A stretch of 64,000 bases of DNA, taken from assembly GCA_041228335.1 (NCBI GenBank), contig CP166130.1:310001-374000 (forward strand). Direction: 5' to 3'. The notes below the pieces were generated by a model that saw nothing but the letters and a program-made list of their open reading frames with translations, did no database searches and was not told the origin of the DNA. This stretch comes from Alphaproteobacteria bacterium LSUCC0684. GTDB lineage: Bacteria; Pseudomonadota; Alphaproteobacteria; Puniceispirillales; UBA1172. Of this stretch, positions 42,091 to 51,103 are shown one piece after another (the stretch's first letter is position 1; every line of letters starts with the position of its first letter). The position numbers were made by a program, and so were the translations under genes.

Positions 42091-42711
42091 TCACGAAAGG
42101 ATACCCGGAAAGGTGTCCAGCACGCCGCTATAGACCATGTCAACGCCAACCCAGAGGATCACCGCCGCGCCGACCCAGCCGATCAACGGATATTTCCTGA
42201 GCGTCTTTGCGATAAGCGTGGCAAAGAAAATCATCATCACGATCGAAAGTACAAGCCCGATGACGATGACAAGGGGCGAATCCTTGCCCGCCGCGGCCAC
42301 GGCCAGCACGTTGTCGAGCGACAGCGACAGATCAGAAATCAGAATAAGCCAGGCTGCCTGCATCAGGGATCGGGGTTCGGCTTCGGCGGCCTCGCCATCT
42401 TCCTTCTCGCGGGAGATTTTCCTGAGCTCGTCGGCAAGTTTCCAGGTGATGTAGAGCAGCAGAACACCCCCCACGATCTTCAGCCAGGGCATCGTCAGCA
42501 ACCAGACCACCACAAGGGCAAAAATGATCCGCATGACAACCGCGGCCGCAATGCCGATGGAAATGGCCTTGCGGCGCTGTTCCGGCGGCAGACCGGCGGC
42601 GGCAATACCGATCACGATGGCGTTGTCGCCTGAAAAGATCAGGTCGATCATCACCACCTGAAAAAATGCAATCCAGCTGATGTTTTCAAAATCGAGCAGC
42701 GTTTCAACCAT
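42091..42711 (-). CDS. TerC-family membrane protein
   Basis: A 206-residue protein from the ATG at 42711. It has about six or seven helices and the two acidic TerC motifs in the membrane: DLIFSGDNAIVIG (about residues 22-34) and DLSLSLDNVLAVA (about 125-137). TerC proteins are associated with metal export (for example manganese, coupled to secreted enzymes) or tellurite resistance. The central linker is charged. It is divergent from the XRE-cupin regulator. Confidence 0.9.
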   Translation of the reverse strand: MVETLLDFENISWIAFFQVVMIDLIFSGDNAIVIGIAAAGLPPEQRRKAISIGIAAAVVMRIIFALVVVWLLTMPWLKIVGGVLLLYITWKLADELRKISREKEDGEAAEAEPRSLMQAAWLILISDLSLSLDNVLAVAAAGKDSPLVIVIGLVLSIVMMIFFATLIAKTLRKYPLIGWVGAAVILWVGVDMVYSGVLDTFPGILS

Positions 42712-42786
42712 GGCAGGGACACCCAATCATAATGCCACGTCCTTATTCCATTGATTGCCGTCAATAGCAACAGATTTAGAAAAATT

Positions 42787-42808
42787 TTTCACCCGGGGTC
42801 TGGTGAAA
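42787..42808. promoter_or_regulatory. Inverted repeat TTTCACC-N8-GGTGAAA
   Basis: A perfect 7-bp dyad (42787-42793 and 42802-42808) lies in the A/T-rich 163-bp gap between terC and the XRE-cupin gene, about 70-90 bases before the latter. With the second dyad at 42821-42857 it forms a group of five TGAAA/TTTCA half-sites, the type of arrangement expected for an autoregulated promoter. Confidence 0.5.
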
Positions 42809-42820
42809 TTTCTTGCGCCT

Positions 42821-42857
42821 TTTTCAATTTCGTGAAAATATTTTGTAAATTTTCATG
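42821..42857. promoter_or_regulatory. Clustered TTTTCA/TGAAAA half-sites before the XRE-cupin gene
   Basis: TTTTCA (42821-42826), TGAAAA (42833-42838) and TTTTCA (42850-42855) are spaced within 35 bases. The last two belong to a nearly perfect 9-bp dyad (CGTGAAAAT at 42831-42839 with ATTTTCATG at 42849-42857, one mismatch). This lies 20-50 bases before the start codon, so a bound repressor would block transcription. Confidence 0.5.
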
Positions 42858-42874
42858 AGCTGTGCGGATCATCC

Positions 42875-43462
42875 ATGCTGGATTCCCTTGATGCAAATCT
42901 GCAATTGCAACGGTCATCAGGTCAGATCGGGCAGGACATACGCGCGCTTCGTCAGGGGCGCGGCTGGACGCTGACGGATCTTGCCGGCCGCCTTCAGCGA
43001 TCGGTTGGCTGGTTGAGCCAGATGGAACGCGGCACTTCGGAGCCTTCCTTGAGCGATATCCGCCAGATCGCTGAAATTTTCGGCCTTCCCTTGAGTTTCT
43101 TTTTCGCCCATTCCCCGGTTGAGGGGGAGGCACACACGATTGTTCGCGCCGGCCACCGCCGCAAGATCACCGATGACATCATGGGCCTGACCGAGGAATT
43201 GCTGTCGCCGGATCTTGGCGGGTCTTTTGAAATGGTGCGATCTGTTTTTGCGCCCGGCTCGGCCATCACGGCGCCGGTCACCAGACCGACCGAAGAGGCG
43301 GGCTATGTCGTTTCGGGGAATCTGGAGCTGAGTGTCGGGGAGCGGAGCTACACGCTGAACCCCGGTGACAGTTTCCGTTTTTCGGGTGAGCTCATGTCCT
43401 GGAAGAACACCGGCACCGAAGATGCCGTGGTGATCTGGGTCATCGCGCCGCCAATCTACTGA
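42875..43462 (+). CDS. XRE-family regulator with C-terminal cupin domain
   Basis: A 195-residue protein. An HTH_3 domain (about 18-76: LRQGRGWTLTDLAGRLQ, VGWLSQMERG) is followed by a short linker and a beta-barrel cupin (about 110-192: GSAITAPVTRPTEEAGYVVSGNLEL). Such proteins often sense a small metabolite through the cupin and repress an adjacent catabolic operon. The two DMGDH-like genes and the MttB-family gene follow in the same direction, 31 bases on, so it probably responds to a methylated amine such as glycine betaine or dimethylglycine (inferred). Confidence 0.9.
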   Translation: MLDSLDANLQLQRSSGQIGQDIRALRQGRGWTLTDLAGRLQRSVGWLSQMERGTSEPSLSDIRQIAEIFGLPLSFFFAHSPVEGEAHTIVRAGHRRKITDDIMGLTEELLSPDLGGSFEMVRSVFAPGSAITAPVTRPTEEAGYVVSGNLELSVGERSYTLNPGDSFRFSGELMSWKNTGTEDAVVIWVIAPPIY

Positions 43463-43493
43463 TTGAACAAATTTCTGGACGAAAGAGGACATC

Positions 43494-45983
43494 ATGACAG
43501 ACAAGCAGCAGGATCAGACAAGCAAGGCCACCGGCACGCTGCCGAAGACGGCAAGAGTCGTGGTGATCGGCGGTGGATCGGTCGGGACATCGGTTCTGTA
43601 TCATCTGGCCAGGATGGGATGGACCGACTGTCTTCTCCTTGAGAAGAACGAACTCACCTCGGGCTCGACCTGGCATGCGGCGGGGAACTGCCCGAACTAT
43701 GTCGGCTCCTGGACGATCATGAAGATCCAGTCCTATTCAACCGAACTCTACCGCCGCCTTGGTGCAGAGGTGGACTATCCGATGAACTATCATGTCACGG
43801 GGGCAATTCGCCTTGCCCACAGCCGCCAGCGCATGGAAGAATTCCGCCATGTCGAGCGGATGGGCCGGCAGATGGGAATCGAATTCGAGGAAATGTCGAA
43901 CGCCGACATGCGGGAGATTTATCCCTTCCTTGAGACTCACGATCTCGAAGGCGGGCAGTGGGATCCGCTTGATGGCGATATTGACCCGGCCCAGCTGACT
44001 CAGGCGCTGGCCAAGGGCGCGCGTGATCTTGGTGCCCAGATCATCCGCTTCTGCCCGGTGACAGGTGTTGAGCGCGTCAAGGACGAATGGCTTGTCCGGA
44101 CACCGATCGGGGAGGTGCGATGCGAATATGTGGTCAATGCCGCCGGTTACCGCGCCGATGAAATCGGCAGGATGTTCGGCCGTGATGTGCCTTGTGTCTC
44201 GCTGGCGCATCAGTATCTCGTGACCGAAAGCATCCCCGAACTGACCGCGCGGGACAGGAAACTGCCGCTCCTGCGTGATCCGGATTCCTCCTATTATCTG
44301 CGCCAGGAAAAAGATGGTCTTCTGCTCGGCCCATATGAGAAAAACTGCAAGGCACACTGGATCACCGCCGATGACCCGCGCCCCGATGATTTCTCCTTCC
44401 AGCTCTGGAACGATGATCTCGAACGGCTGGAATGGTATATCGATGATGCCTGCAGGCGTGTTCCCATTCTTGGCAGTGCCGGGATAACCCGGGTTGTCAA
44501 CGGCCCCATCCCCTACGCGCCGGATGGCCTGCCGCTGATCGGCCCCATGCCCGGCGTGCCCAATGCGTTTGAATGCTGCGTCTTCACCTTCGGCATCGTT
44601 CAGGCCGGCGGCGCGGGCAAACTGATGGCGGAAATGATCATCGAGGGTGAGCCCGAAACCGACAGTTGGGCCGTCGATCCGCGCAGATTCACCGATCACG
44701 TGGACCGGGCCTATTCGATCGCCAAGGCCATTGAGACCTATTCCCATGAATACGCCATGCATTTCCCGCAGATCCAGTGGCCGGCCGGCCGCCCGGCCAA
44801 GACCTCGCCGCTTTATGAAACCCTCAAGGAAAAGGGCGCGGTTTTCGGGGCCTATGGCGGCTGGGAGCGGGCGGACTGGTTCCCCCGTCAGGGCGAAAGC
44901 GAACATATGGCGGACAGTTATGACCGCCAGCCCTGGTTTGATACGGTGGGGGCCGAATGCCGTCATGTGGCGGAACATGCCGGGGTGCTGGACCTCACCG
45001 GGTTCTCCCGCTTTGAGCTGACGGGGAGCGGCGCAAGGGATTGGCTTGAAGGTCTTGTCACCGGCCGATTGCCGAAGCCCGGGCGGATCGGGCTGATCTA
45101 TTTTGCCTCTGAAAAGGGCAAGGTGCTGACCGAAATGACGGCAACCTGTTTTGCCGAAGACAGATACTGGCTGATCACCGGCGCCGGTGCCTACTGGCAT
45201 GATCGGGACTGGCTCAACGCGCATCTGCCCGCCGATGGATCGGTCAGGCTTGAAGATATCACCCGTGATCTCGGCACCCTTCTCGTCACCGGGCCGAAGG
45301 CACCGGCCATCATGTCAGCGCTGACAGGCGCGGATATGGGCCAGCAGGCCTTCCCCTGGCTTACCCACCAGCAGATTGATGCAGGCGGCGTTCCGGCAAC
45401 AGCCATCCGGGTTTCCTTCGCCGGTGAGGCGGGGTGGGAAATCCATGTCGAGATGGCAAAGCTGAAAGCTGCGTGGGATGCGGTCTGGGAAGCCGGGGCC
45501 GGGCATGATCTCGGCTGTTTCGGCATGCTGGCCCTTGATTCGATGCGGCTTGAGAAAGGCTACCGTTCCTGGAAATCGGATCTGACATCGGATTACACGA
45601 TGCTTGAAAGCGGCCTCGGGCGCTGGGTCAATACCGGCAAGCAGGCCTTTATCGGCAAGACGGCGCTGCAGACCGAAGAGCAGCGCGGCGTCAAACGCCG
45701 CTTCGTCACGCTGACCCTTGAGGATCCGGCCGATGGTGAACCTTTTGGTGAGGCGGTCTATCTTTCGGTTATCCGGGCGGATGGCAAGGATGCCGGTCTG
45801 GTGCTTTCGGCCGGTTACGGCCATCGGACAGGCGCCTCGATCGCCTATGGCGTCGTCGATGAAACGGCTTTCCAGGGGGCGGCGCCGGAACTGGTTGTTG
45901 ATGTGCTTGGCCGCGAGAGGAAAGCCCGCCTCGTTGAAAATGGCGTTCTCTATGATGCCGCGAACTTGAAACTGAAAGGCTAG
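43494..45983 (+). CDS. Dimethylglycine dehydrogenase-like FAD protein 1
   Basis: An 829-residue protein. The N-terminal FAD-dependent DAO domain has the Rossmann motif VVIGGGSVGTSVLYHLARMGW and STWHAAG with the histidine that typically carries covalent FAD. A FAO_M linker domain follows near residue 400, then a GcvT-type folate-binding domain in the C-terminal half (about 440-829). Homologues oxidatively demethylate dimethylglycine or sarcosine and pass the methyl to tetrahydrofolate. The gene is three bases from its paralogue, so the two are co-translated and may form one complex or act in sequence. Confidence 0.9.
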   Translation: MTDKQQDQTSKATGTLPKTARVVVIGGGSVGTSVLYHLARMGWTDCLLLEKNELTSGSTWHAAGNCPNYVGSWTIMKIQSYSTELYRRLGAEVDYPMNYHVTGAIRLAHSRQRMEEFRHVERMGRQMGIEFEEMSNADMREIYPFLETHDLEGGQWDPLDGDIDPAQLTQALAKGARDLGAQIIRFCPVTGVERVKDEWLVRTPIGEVRCEYVVNAAGYRADEIGRMFGRDVPCVSLAHQYLVTESIPELTARDRKLPLLRDPDSSYYLRQEKDGLLLGPYEKNCKAHWITADDPRPDDFSFQLWNDDLERLEWYIDDACRRVPILGSAGITRVVNGPIPYAPDGLPLIGPMPGVPNAFECCVFTFGIVQAGGAGKLMAEMIIEGEPETDSWAVDPRRFTDHVDRAYSIAKAIETYSHEYAMHFPQIQWPAGRPAKTSPLYETLKEKGAVFGAYGGWERADWFPRQGESEHMADSYDRQPWFDTVGAECRHVAEHAGVLDLTGFSRFELTGSGARDWLEGLVTGRLPKPGRIGLIYFASEKGKVLTEMTATCFAEDRYWLITGAGAYWHDRDWLNAHLPADGSVRLEDITRDLGTLLVTGPKAPAIMSALTGADMGQQAFPWLTHQQIDAGGVPATAIRVSFAGEAGWEIHVEMAKLKAAWDAVWEAGAGHDLGCFGMLALDSMRLEKGYRSWKSDLTSDYTMLESGLGRWVNTGKQAFIGKTALQTEEQRGVKRRFVTLTLEDPADGEPFGEAVYLSVIRADGKDAGLVLSAGYGHRTGASIAYGVVDETAFQGAAPELVVDVLGRERKARLVENGVLYDAANLKLKG

Positions 45984-45986
45984 ATC

Positions 45987-48461
45987 ATGTCGGAGTCATT
46001 ACCCACCCATGCAAGGGTCGTCATCATCGGTGGCGGTGTTGTCGGTTGTTCGGTTGCCTATCACCTGACCAAGCTTGGCTGGACGGATGTGGTGCTGCTG
46101 GAGCGCAAACAGCTGACCTGCGGGACAACCTGGCACGCGGCCGGGCTGATCGCCCAGCTCAGGGCGACCCAGAACATGACCCGGCTGGCGAAATACTCCC
46201 AGGAGCTATATTTCAGCCTTGAAGACGAAACCGGCGTCGCCACCGGCATCAAGCGCAATGGCTCGATCACCGTGGCGCTCACCGATGAGCGGATGGAAGA
46301 GCTTCGCCGCAGCGCCGCCATGGCGCGGGCCTTCGGGGTTGAGATCACCGAGATCGATACAGCCGAGATCAGCCGCCTTTATCCCGGTCTCAACGTCGAG
46401 GATGCGGTGGGTGGTGTCTGGCTGCCGAAGGATGGCCAGGCGGATCCGGTGAACATCACCCAGGCGCTGGCCAGGGGCGCCAGGATGCGCGGCGCGACCA
46501 TCCTTCAGGGGGTGAAGGTCACGGGCATCCTGCAGGAAAACGGGCAGGCCGTTGGGGTTGAAACCGAAAGCGGCACGATCCGGTCTGAATTCGTGGTCAA
46601 TTGCGGCGGTATGTGGGCGCGTGAAATCGGGGCGATGGCCGGGGTTGCCGTGCCGCTACATGCCTGCGAGCATTTCTATATTGTGACCGAAGGGATTGAC
46701 GGGCTGCAATCCAACCTGCCGGTTCTGCGCGTGCCCGATGAATGCGCCTATTACAAGGAAGATGCGGGCAAGATCATGCTCGGGGCGTTTGAGCCGAACT
46801 CCAAGCCCTGGGGGATGGACGGCATCCCCGAAGACTTTGAATTTGACAGCCTGCCCGAAGATTTCGACCATTTCGAGCCCATCCTTGAAAAAGCCGTCAT
46901 GCGGCTGCCGGTTCTGGGGCAGGCAGGTATCCAGACATTTTTCAACGGCCCGGAAAGTTTCACCCCCGATGACCGCTATATTCTCGGCGAGGCGCCGGAG
47001 TTGCGGAATTTCTTTGTCGCGGCAGGGTTCAATTCGGTTGGTATCCAGTCCGCCGGTGGTGCCGGGATGGTGCTGGCCGAATGGATGGACAAGGGCAATG
47101 CCCCCATGGATCTATGGGATGTCGATATCCGCCGGATGCAGCCGTTCCAGACCAACCGCAGCTATCTTCATGACCGGGTGAGCGAAACCCTCGGGCTTCT
47201 TTACGCCGATCACTTCCCCTATCGGCAGTTTGAAACAGGCCGCAATATCCGCCGTTCGCCGATCCACCACCGCCTTGAAGATCAGGGCGCCTGTTTTGGT
47301 GAAGTCAATGGCTGGGAGCGGGCCAACTGGTTCCTGCCCGAAGATCAGATGGCAGCAGGCAAGGCCCCTGCCTATGAATACAGCTGGAAGCGGCAGAACT
47401 GGTTTGAGCATAACGCCGCCGAACACAAAGCCGTCCGGGAAAAGGTCGGGTTTTTCGATCTGTCGAGCTTTGGCAAGATCATGGTCGTCGGCGCCGATGC
47501 CGAAGCGGTGCTGCAACGTATTGCCGGCAACGATGTTGCCGTCGAACCGGGGCGCATCGTCTATACCCAGTTCCTCAATGCCCATGGCGGCATCGAAGCC
47601 GACGTGACCATCACGAGGCTGGATCCGGACCGCTTCATCGTCGTGACCCCGGCGGCGACAATCCGCCGGGATCTGAACTGGATCACCCGCCACATTCCCG
47701 ATGGCGCCAGCTGCATGGCCATGGATGTGACGGCGATGGAATCGGTGCTGGTGGTGATGGGGCCGGAAGCCCGGGATTTCCTTCAGCCGATGATCCCGCA
47801 GCGTCTCGACAACGTGGATTTCCCTTTCGGAACGATGCAGGAGATTGAGATCGGCTACGCAAAGGCGCGGGCCCACCGGGTCTCCTATGTGGGCGAGCTG
47901 GGATGGGAGCTTTATGTATCCGCTGACATGGCGGTTCATGTCTTTGATACGCTGATGCGGCGGGCGGAAGATCATCCTTTGAAGCTTTGCGGCCTTCATA
48001 CGCTTGACACCTGCCGGATCGAAAAAGCCTTCCGGCATTTCGGCCATGACATTTCAAGCGAAGATCACGTGCTTGAGGCGGGTCTCGGATTCGCAGCCCG
48101 GATCGGCAAACAATCCGGCCGGTTTGGCGACTTTATCGGCCGCGATGCCGTCATGCGCAAGAAGGACGAAGGGCTCAAGGCCCGGATGATGCAGTTCCGC
48201 CTCAAGGATCCGGTGCCGCTCCTCTATCACAACGAAGCGGTGATACGGGATGGCGAAATCGTCGGTTACCTGACATCGGGCAATTACGGGCATCATCTCG
48301 GCGGCGCGATCGGCATGGGTTATGTTCCCTGCCGTGATGGCGAAGACGGCGAAAGCCAGCTTGCGTCTGATTATATGATCGACGTGGCGGGAGAGAGGGT
48401 TGCAGCCGAAGTCAGTCTCAAGCCCATGTATGACCCGACCGCCGAACGGATGAAATCCTGA
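45987..48461 (+). CDS. Dimethylglycine dehydrogenase-like FAD protein 2
   Basis: An 824-residue paralogue of the preceding protein with the same order: DAO-type FAD domain with VVIIGGGVVGCSVAYHLTKLGW and TTWHAAG (FAD-linking histidine), FAO_M linker, then GcvT-like domain with a closing GNYGHHLGGAIGMGYVP. The sequence around the substrate site differs from the first (LIAQLRATQNMTRLAKYS versus NCPNYVGSWTIMKIQSYS), so the two probably act on different methylamines, for example dimethylglycine and sarcosine (inference). Confidence 0.9.
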   Translation: MSESLPTHARVVIIGGGVVGCSVAYHLTKLGWTDVVLLERKQLTCGTTWHAAGLIAQLRATQNMTRLAKYSQELYFSLEDETGVATGIKRNGSITVALTDERMEELRRSAAMARAFGVEITEIDTAEISRLYPGLNVEDAVGGVWLPKDGQADPVNITQALARGARMRGATILQGVKVTGILQENGQAVGVETESGTIRSEFVVNCGGMWAREIGAMAGVAVPLHACEHFYIVTEGIDGLQSNLPVLRVPDECAYYKEDAGKIMLGAFEPNSKPWGMDGIPEDFEFDSLPEDFDHFEPILEKAVMRLPVLGQAGIQTFFNGPESFTPDDRYILGEAPELRNFFVAAGFNSVGIQSAGGAGMVLAEWMDKGNAPMDLWDVDIRRMQPFQTNRSYLHDRVSETLGLLYADHFPYRQFETGRNIRRSPIHHRLEDQGACFGEVNGWERANWFLPEDQMAAGKAPAYEYSWKRQNWFEHNAAEHKAVREKVGFFDLSSFGKIMVVGADAEAVLQRIAGNDVAVEPGRIVYTQFLNAHGGIEADVTITRLDPDRFIVVTPAATIRRDLNWITRHIPDGASCMAMDVTAMESVLVVMGPEARDFLQPMIPQRLDNVDFPFGTMQEIEIGYAKARAHRVSYVGELGWELYVSADMAVHVFDTLMRRAEDHPLKLCGLHTLDTCRIEKAFRHFGHDISSEDHVLEAGLGFAARIGKQSGRFGDFIGRDAVMRKKDEGLKARMMQFRLKDPVPLLYHNEAVIRDGEIVGYLTSGNYGHHLGGAIGMGYVPCRDGEDGESQLASDYMIDVAGERVAAEVSLKPMYDPTAERMKS

Positions 48462-48494
48462 CCCTGAAATATCCAACGCAAGAGAGATGCTGCC

Positions 48495-50045
48495 ATGAGA
48501 GAGACACACATACTTCCCAGATCCCGCCGTGCAGGCGGGCGTGAAGCGCGCAAAAGCCTGCGGGCGGCGCCACTTGCCGATGCCTTGCGTCCGGTTCGTC
48601 CGGGGCTGATGGGCGGAACCTACCGGCCGCTTGATGCCGCCGCCGTCAACGCGGTCCAGGATACGGTCTTTCAGATTCTCGAAGAGATCGGTCTTTCCCA
48701 GGCGCCGGAATCCGGCATTCGCTACATGACCGAAGCCGGCGCAATCGCCGGAGATGATGGCCGGGTGCGTTTCCCCCGGGCGCTTGTCGAGGATACGATC
48801 GCAAGGGCGGCGCGGAACATCACCCTTCACGGCCAGGAGGAGAAGTTTGATCTCCATCTCTCCGGCACGAAAGTTCATTTCGGCACGGCCGGGGCGGCGG
48901 TGCATGTGGTTGATGTTCACGGCAACGCCTACAGGGAAAGCACGCTCAAGGATATCTACGATGCGGCGCGGATTGTTGAAAACATGGACAATATCCATTT
49001 CTTTCAGCGCCCCATGGTTGCCCGTGACGTCGTCGATGCGAAAGACCTTGATATCAACACGCTTTACGCCTGTGTTGCCGGGACCCGCAAACATGTCGGC
49101 GTGAGCTTCACCGAGGCTGAATTTGTCCCCGAAGCCATTGAAATGCTTCATAAGCTTGCCGGGTCCGAAGAAAGCTGGCGGGCCCGTCCTTTCGTTTCCA
49201 ACTCCAACTGTTTTGTGGTGCCGCCGCTAAGGTTTGCGACTGAATCCTGCCTTGTCATGGAAGAAGTGATAAAGGGCGGGATGCCGGTATTGCTGTTGTC
49301 GGCCGGGCAGGCCGGGGCCACGGCACCGGCCTCGATTGCAGGCGCGGTTGCCCAGGCGGTTGCCGAGGTGCTGGCCGGTCTTGTCTATGTCAACGCGATG
49401 GTCCCCGGGCATCCGGCGATATGCGGCACCTGGCCCTTTGTCTCCGATCTCCGAACCGGCGCGATGTCCGGCGGCTCGGGCGAGCAGGGGTTGCTGACCG
49501 CCGCCTGCGCCCAGATGATCAATCATTTTGATCTGCCTTCCGGCGCCGCATCAGGCATGGCGGATTCGAAAATGCCCGATGCCCAGTCGGGCTACGAGAA
49601 AGGGAGCACCGCCGTCATGGCCGGCCTTGCCGGGCTCAACATGGTCTATGAAAGCGCCGGCATGCATGCCTCGCTCCTTGGCTTCTGCCTTGAAAGCCTG
49701 GTGATCGATAACGACATGCTCGGCCAGTGCATGCGTTGCGTGCGCGGGGTCGAGGTGAATGAGAAGACGCTCAGCCTGCAGGTGATGAAGGATGTGTGCA
49801 TGGGCGGGCCCGGGCATTACCTCGGCCATGATGCCACCATCGGGGTGATGCAGACCGAATATGTCTATCCCCAGCTGGCGGACAGGTCCTCACCCAAGGA
49901 ATGGGAAGAACTCGGCAAGCCTGATCTCGTGGCTCAGGCATCGGCGCGCAAGGACAGTATTCTTGAAACCTTCCATCCCGGCCATATTCCGGCCGAGGTG
50001 GATGCGCTGATTCGCCAGCATCACCAGATCCTTCTTGCCCGCTAG
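48495..50045 (+). CDS. MttB-superfamily (trimethylamine methyltransferase-like) protein, non-pyrrolysine
   Basis: A 516-residue protein. The opening GLMGGTYRPLDAAAVNAVQD and the closing half with GGPGHYLGHDATI are as in trimethylamine/glycine betaine methyltransferase homologues. The gene has no in-frame stop, so the residue at the pyrrolysine position is an ordinary amino acid, as in MtgB-type enzymes. MtgB moves a methyl from glycine betaine to a corrinoid protein. No corrinoid protein or activase gene is in this operon, so its true methyl acceptor is open. It follows the second DMGDH-like gene by 33 bases and overlaps the convergent acyltransferase gene by four bases. Confidence 0.87.
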   Translation: MRETHILPRSRRAGGREARKSLRAAPLADALRPVRPGLMGGTYRPLDAAAVNAVQDTVFQILEEIGLSQAPESGIRYMTEAGAIAGDDGRVRFPRALVEDTIARAARNITLHGQEEKFDLHLSGTKVHFGTAGAAVHVVDVHGNAYRESTLKDIYDAARIVENMDNIHFFQRPMVARDVVDAKDLDINTLYACVAGTRKHVGVSFTEAEFVPEAIEMLHKLAGSEESWRARPFVSNSNCFVVPPLRFATESCLVMEEVIKGGMPVLLLSAGQAGATAPASIAGAVAQAVAEVLAGLVYVNAMVPGHPAICGTWPFVSDLRTGAMSGGSGEQGLLTAACAQMINHFDLPSGAASGMADSKMPDAQSGYEKGSTAVMAGLAGLNMVYESAGMHASLLGFCLESLVIDNDMLGQCMRCVRGVEVNEKTLSLQVMKDVCMGGPGHYLGHDATIGVMQTEYVYPQLADRSSPKEWEELGKPDLVAQASARKDSILETFHPGHIPAEVDALIRQHHQILLAR

Positions 50046-50968
50046 GACAAGAGCGCGGCAAGTGCGATCGAGGCAAGCCGTGACGATGGCGGATCGGCGC
50101 GGCTTGTCAGAATAATCGGGACTTTCCCGCCGGTCACCACCCCGGCGGCGCAGGATCCGTTGAACCAGACCATGGCCTTGAACAGAATATTGCCGGCGGT
50201 GATTTCCGGCACCACCACCGCATCGGCCTTTCCGGCCACGTCATCGCCGGCAAATCCCTTGATGGCGACAGCGTCCGGCGAGATGGCAAGATCGAAGGAA
50301 AGCGGCCCGGAGACGATGGCGTCCGGCACGTTTTCCCTCGCCCAGTCGCAGAGCTCGCGCGCTTCAAGGGAGGAGGGGATGGAGGCGATGGGTGTTTCGG
50401 TGGCGGAAAGGATGGCGATCCGCGGCGTCTCAATCCCCAGCGCGATGGCTGTGCGGGCCAGCACCTTGACCGTTTGCTGGCGGGTTTTCGTATCCGGCGT
50501 GACATTGACCGCCGCATCGCTGATCAGCAGGGGCTTGCCGCCATCGGCAGGAAACATGGCAAAGACATGAACCATGCGGGTTTCGGCGCGAATTCCGGCA
50601 TCGCGGGCGACAATGCCCCCCATGAAGACATCCGAATGCAGATGCCCTTTCATCAAGGCATCGACCTTGTTGGCGCCGGTGAGGGCGATGGCGACATCGA
50701 TGGCGCCCTGCTCACCCTTGCAGTCGTGAATTTCAATGCTGTCGAGCGACCAGCCGATGGCCTCGGCTTCGGCGCGAATCTTCACCGCTTCACCGATCAG
50801 CAGAGGTGTTGCAATTCCCTCTTCATAGGCCTGCTTTGCGGTGACTATAGGCAGCGACGCCGAGGCCCTGACCACCGCCAGCCGCATCGGTGCACCTCGT
50901 GCCTGCCGCGCCCGGATGAGGAGGTCATCCGGACAGACGGGTGATCTATCTGAAAGAAATGATGACAT
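50042..50968 (-). CDS. Phosphate acetyl/butyryltransferase family protein
   Basis: A 308-residue protein from the ATG at 50968. It matches the phosphotransacylase family (Pta/Ptb) with DALMKGHLHSDVFMGGIVAR near residue 100, a dicarboxylate-like KPLLISDAAVNVTPD and a DAVVVPEITAGNILFKAMVWF segment. It exchanges phosphate and CoA on acetyl or butyryl groups. Adjacent genes suggest acetyl phosphate from a sulfoacetaldehyde route, but no xsc gene is here. Two dyad regions lie upstream of it (50998-51026 and 51074-51101). Confidence 0.85.
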   Translation of the reverse strand: MSSFLSDRSPVCPDDLLIRARQARGAPMRLAVVRASASLPIVTAKQAYEEGIATPLLIGEAVKIRAEAEAIGWSLDSIEIHDCKGEQGAIDVAIALTGANKVDALMKGHLHSDVFMGGIVARDAGIRAETRMVHVFAMFPADGGKPLLISDAAVNVTPDTKTRQQTVKVLARTAIALGIETPRIAILSATETPIASIPSSLEARELCDWARENVPDAIVSGPLSFDLAISPDAVAIKGFAGDDVAGKADAVVVPEITAGNILFKAMVWFNGSCAAGVVTGGKVPIILTSRADPPSSRLASIALAALLS

Positions 50969-50997
50969 GCTCCCCAACCCTTCTGGACGTTACAGTA

Positions 50998-51026
50998 CCG
51001 TATTTGCCGGATCTGTACAAATACGG
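50998..51026. promoter_or_regulatory. Perfect 9-bp inverted repeat upstream of the phosphotransacylase gene
   Basis: CCGTATTTG (50998-51006) and CAAATACGG (51018-51026) are exact complements with an 11-base spacer, 30-58 bases before the start codon of the leftward gene. This could be a regulator site or a leader hairpin. Confidence 0.5.
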
Positions 51027-51073
51027 AGATCGACATGATTGAGCATGCCCAATGCCCGGTGCCATGGCATAGC

Positions 51074-51101
51074 GCCAGATTCTGGCATTTCTGGTGCCAG
51101 A
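51074..51101. promoter_or_regulatory. Paired TCTGG/CCAGA palindromes between the MocR gene and the phosphotransacylase gene
   Basis: GCCAGATTCTGGC (51074-51086, 6-bp arms) is followed by TCTGGTGCCAGA (51090-51101). The second differs by one base from the TCTGGTACCAGA palindrome at 52612-52623 in front of the MocR gene. It lies upstream of the leftward phosphotransacylase gene, suggesting that one regulator binds both sites. Confidence 0.55.
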
Positions 51102-51103
51102 AT

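Noticed and set aside
48495-50045. Pyrrolysine (amber) codon in the MttB-family gene
   Set aside because: The frame is open throughout with no internal TAG; it belongs to the non-pyrrolysine group.
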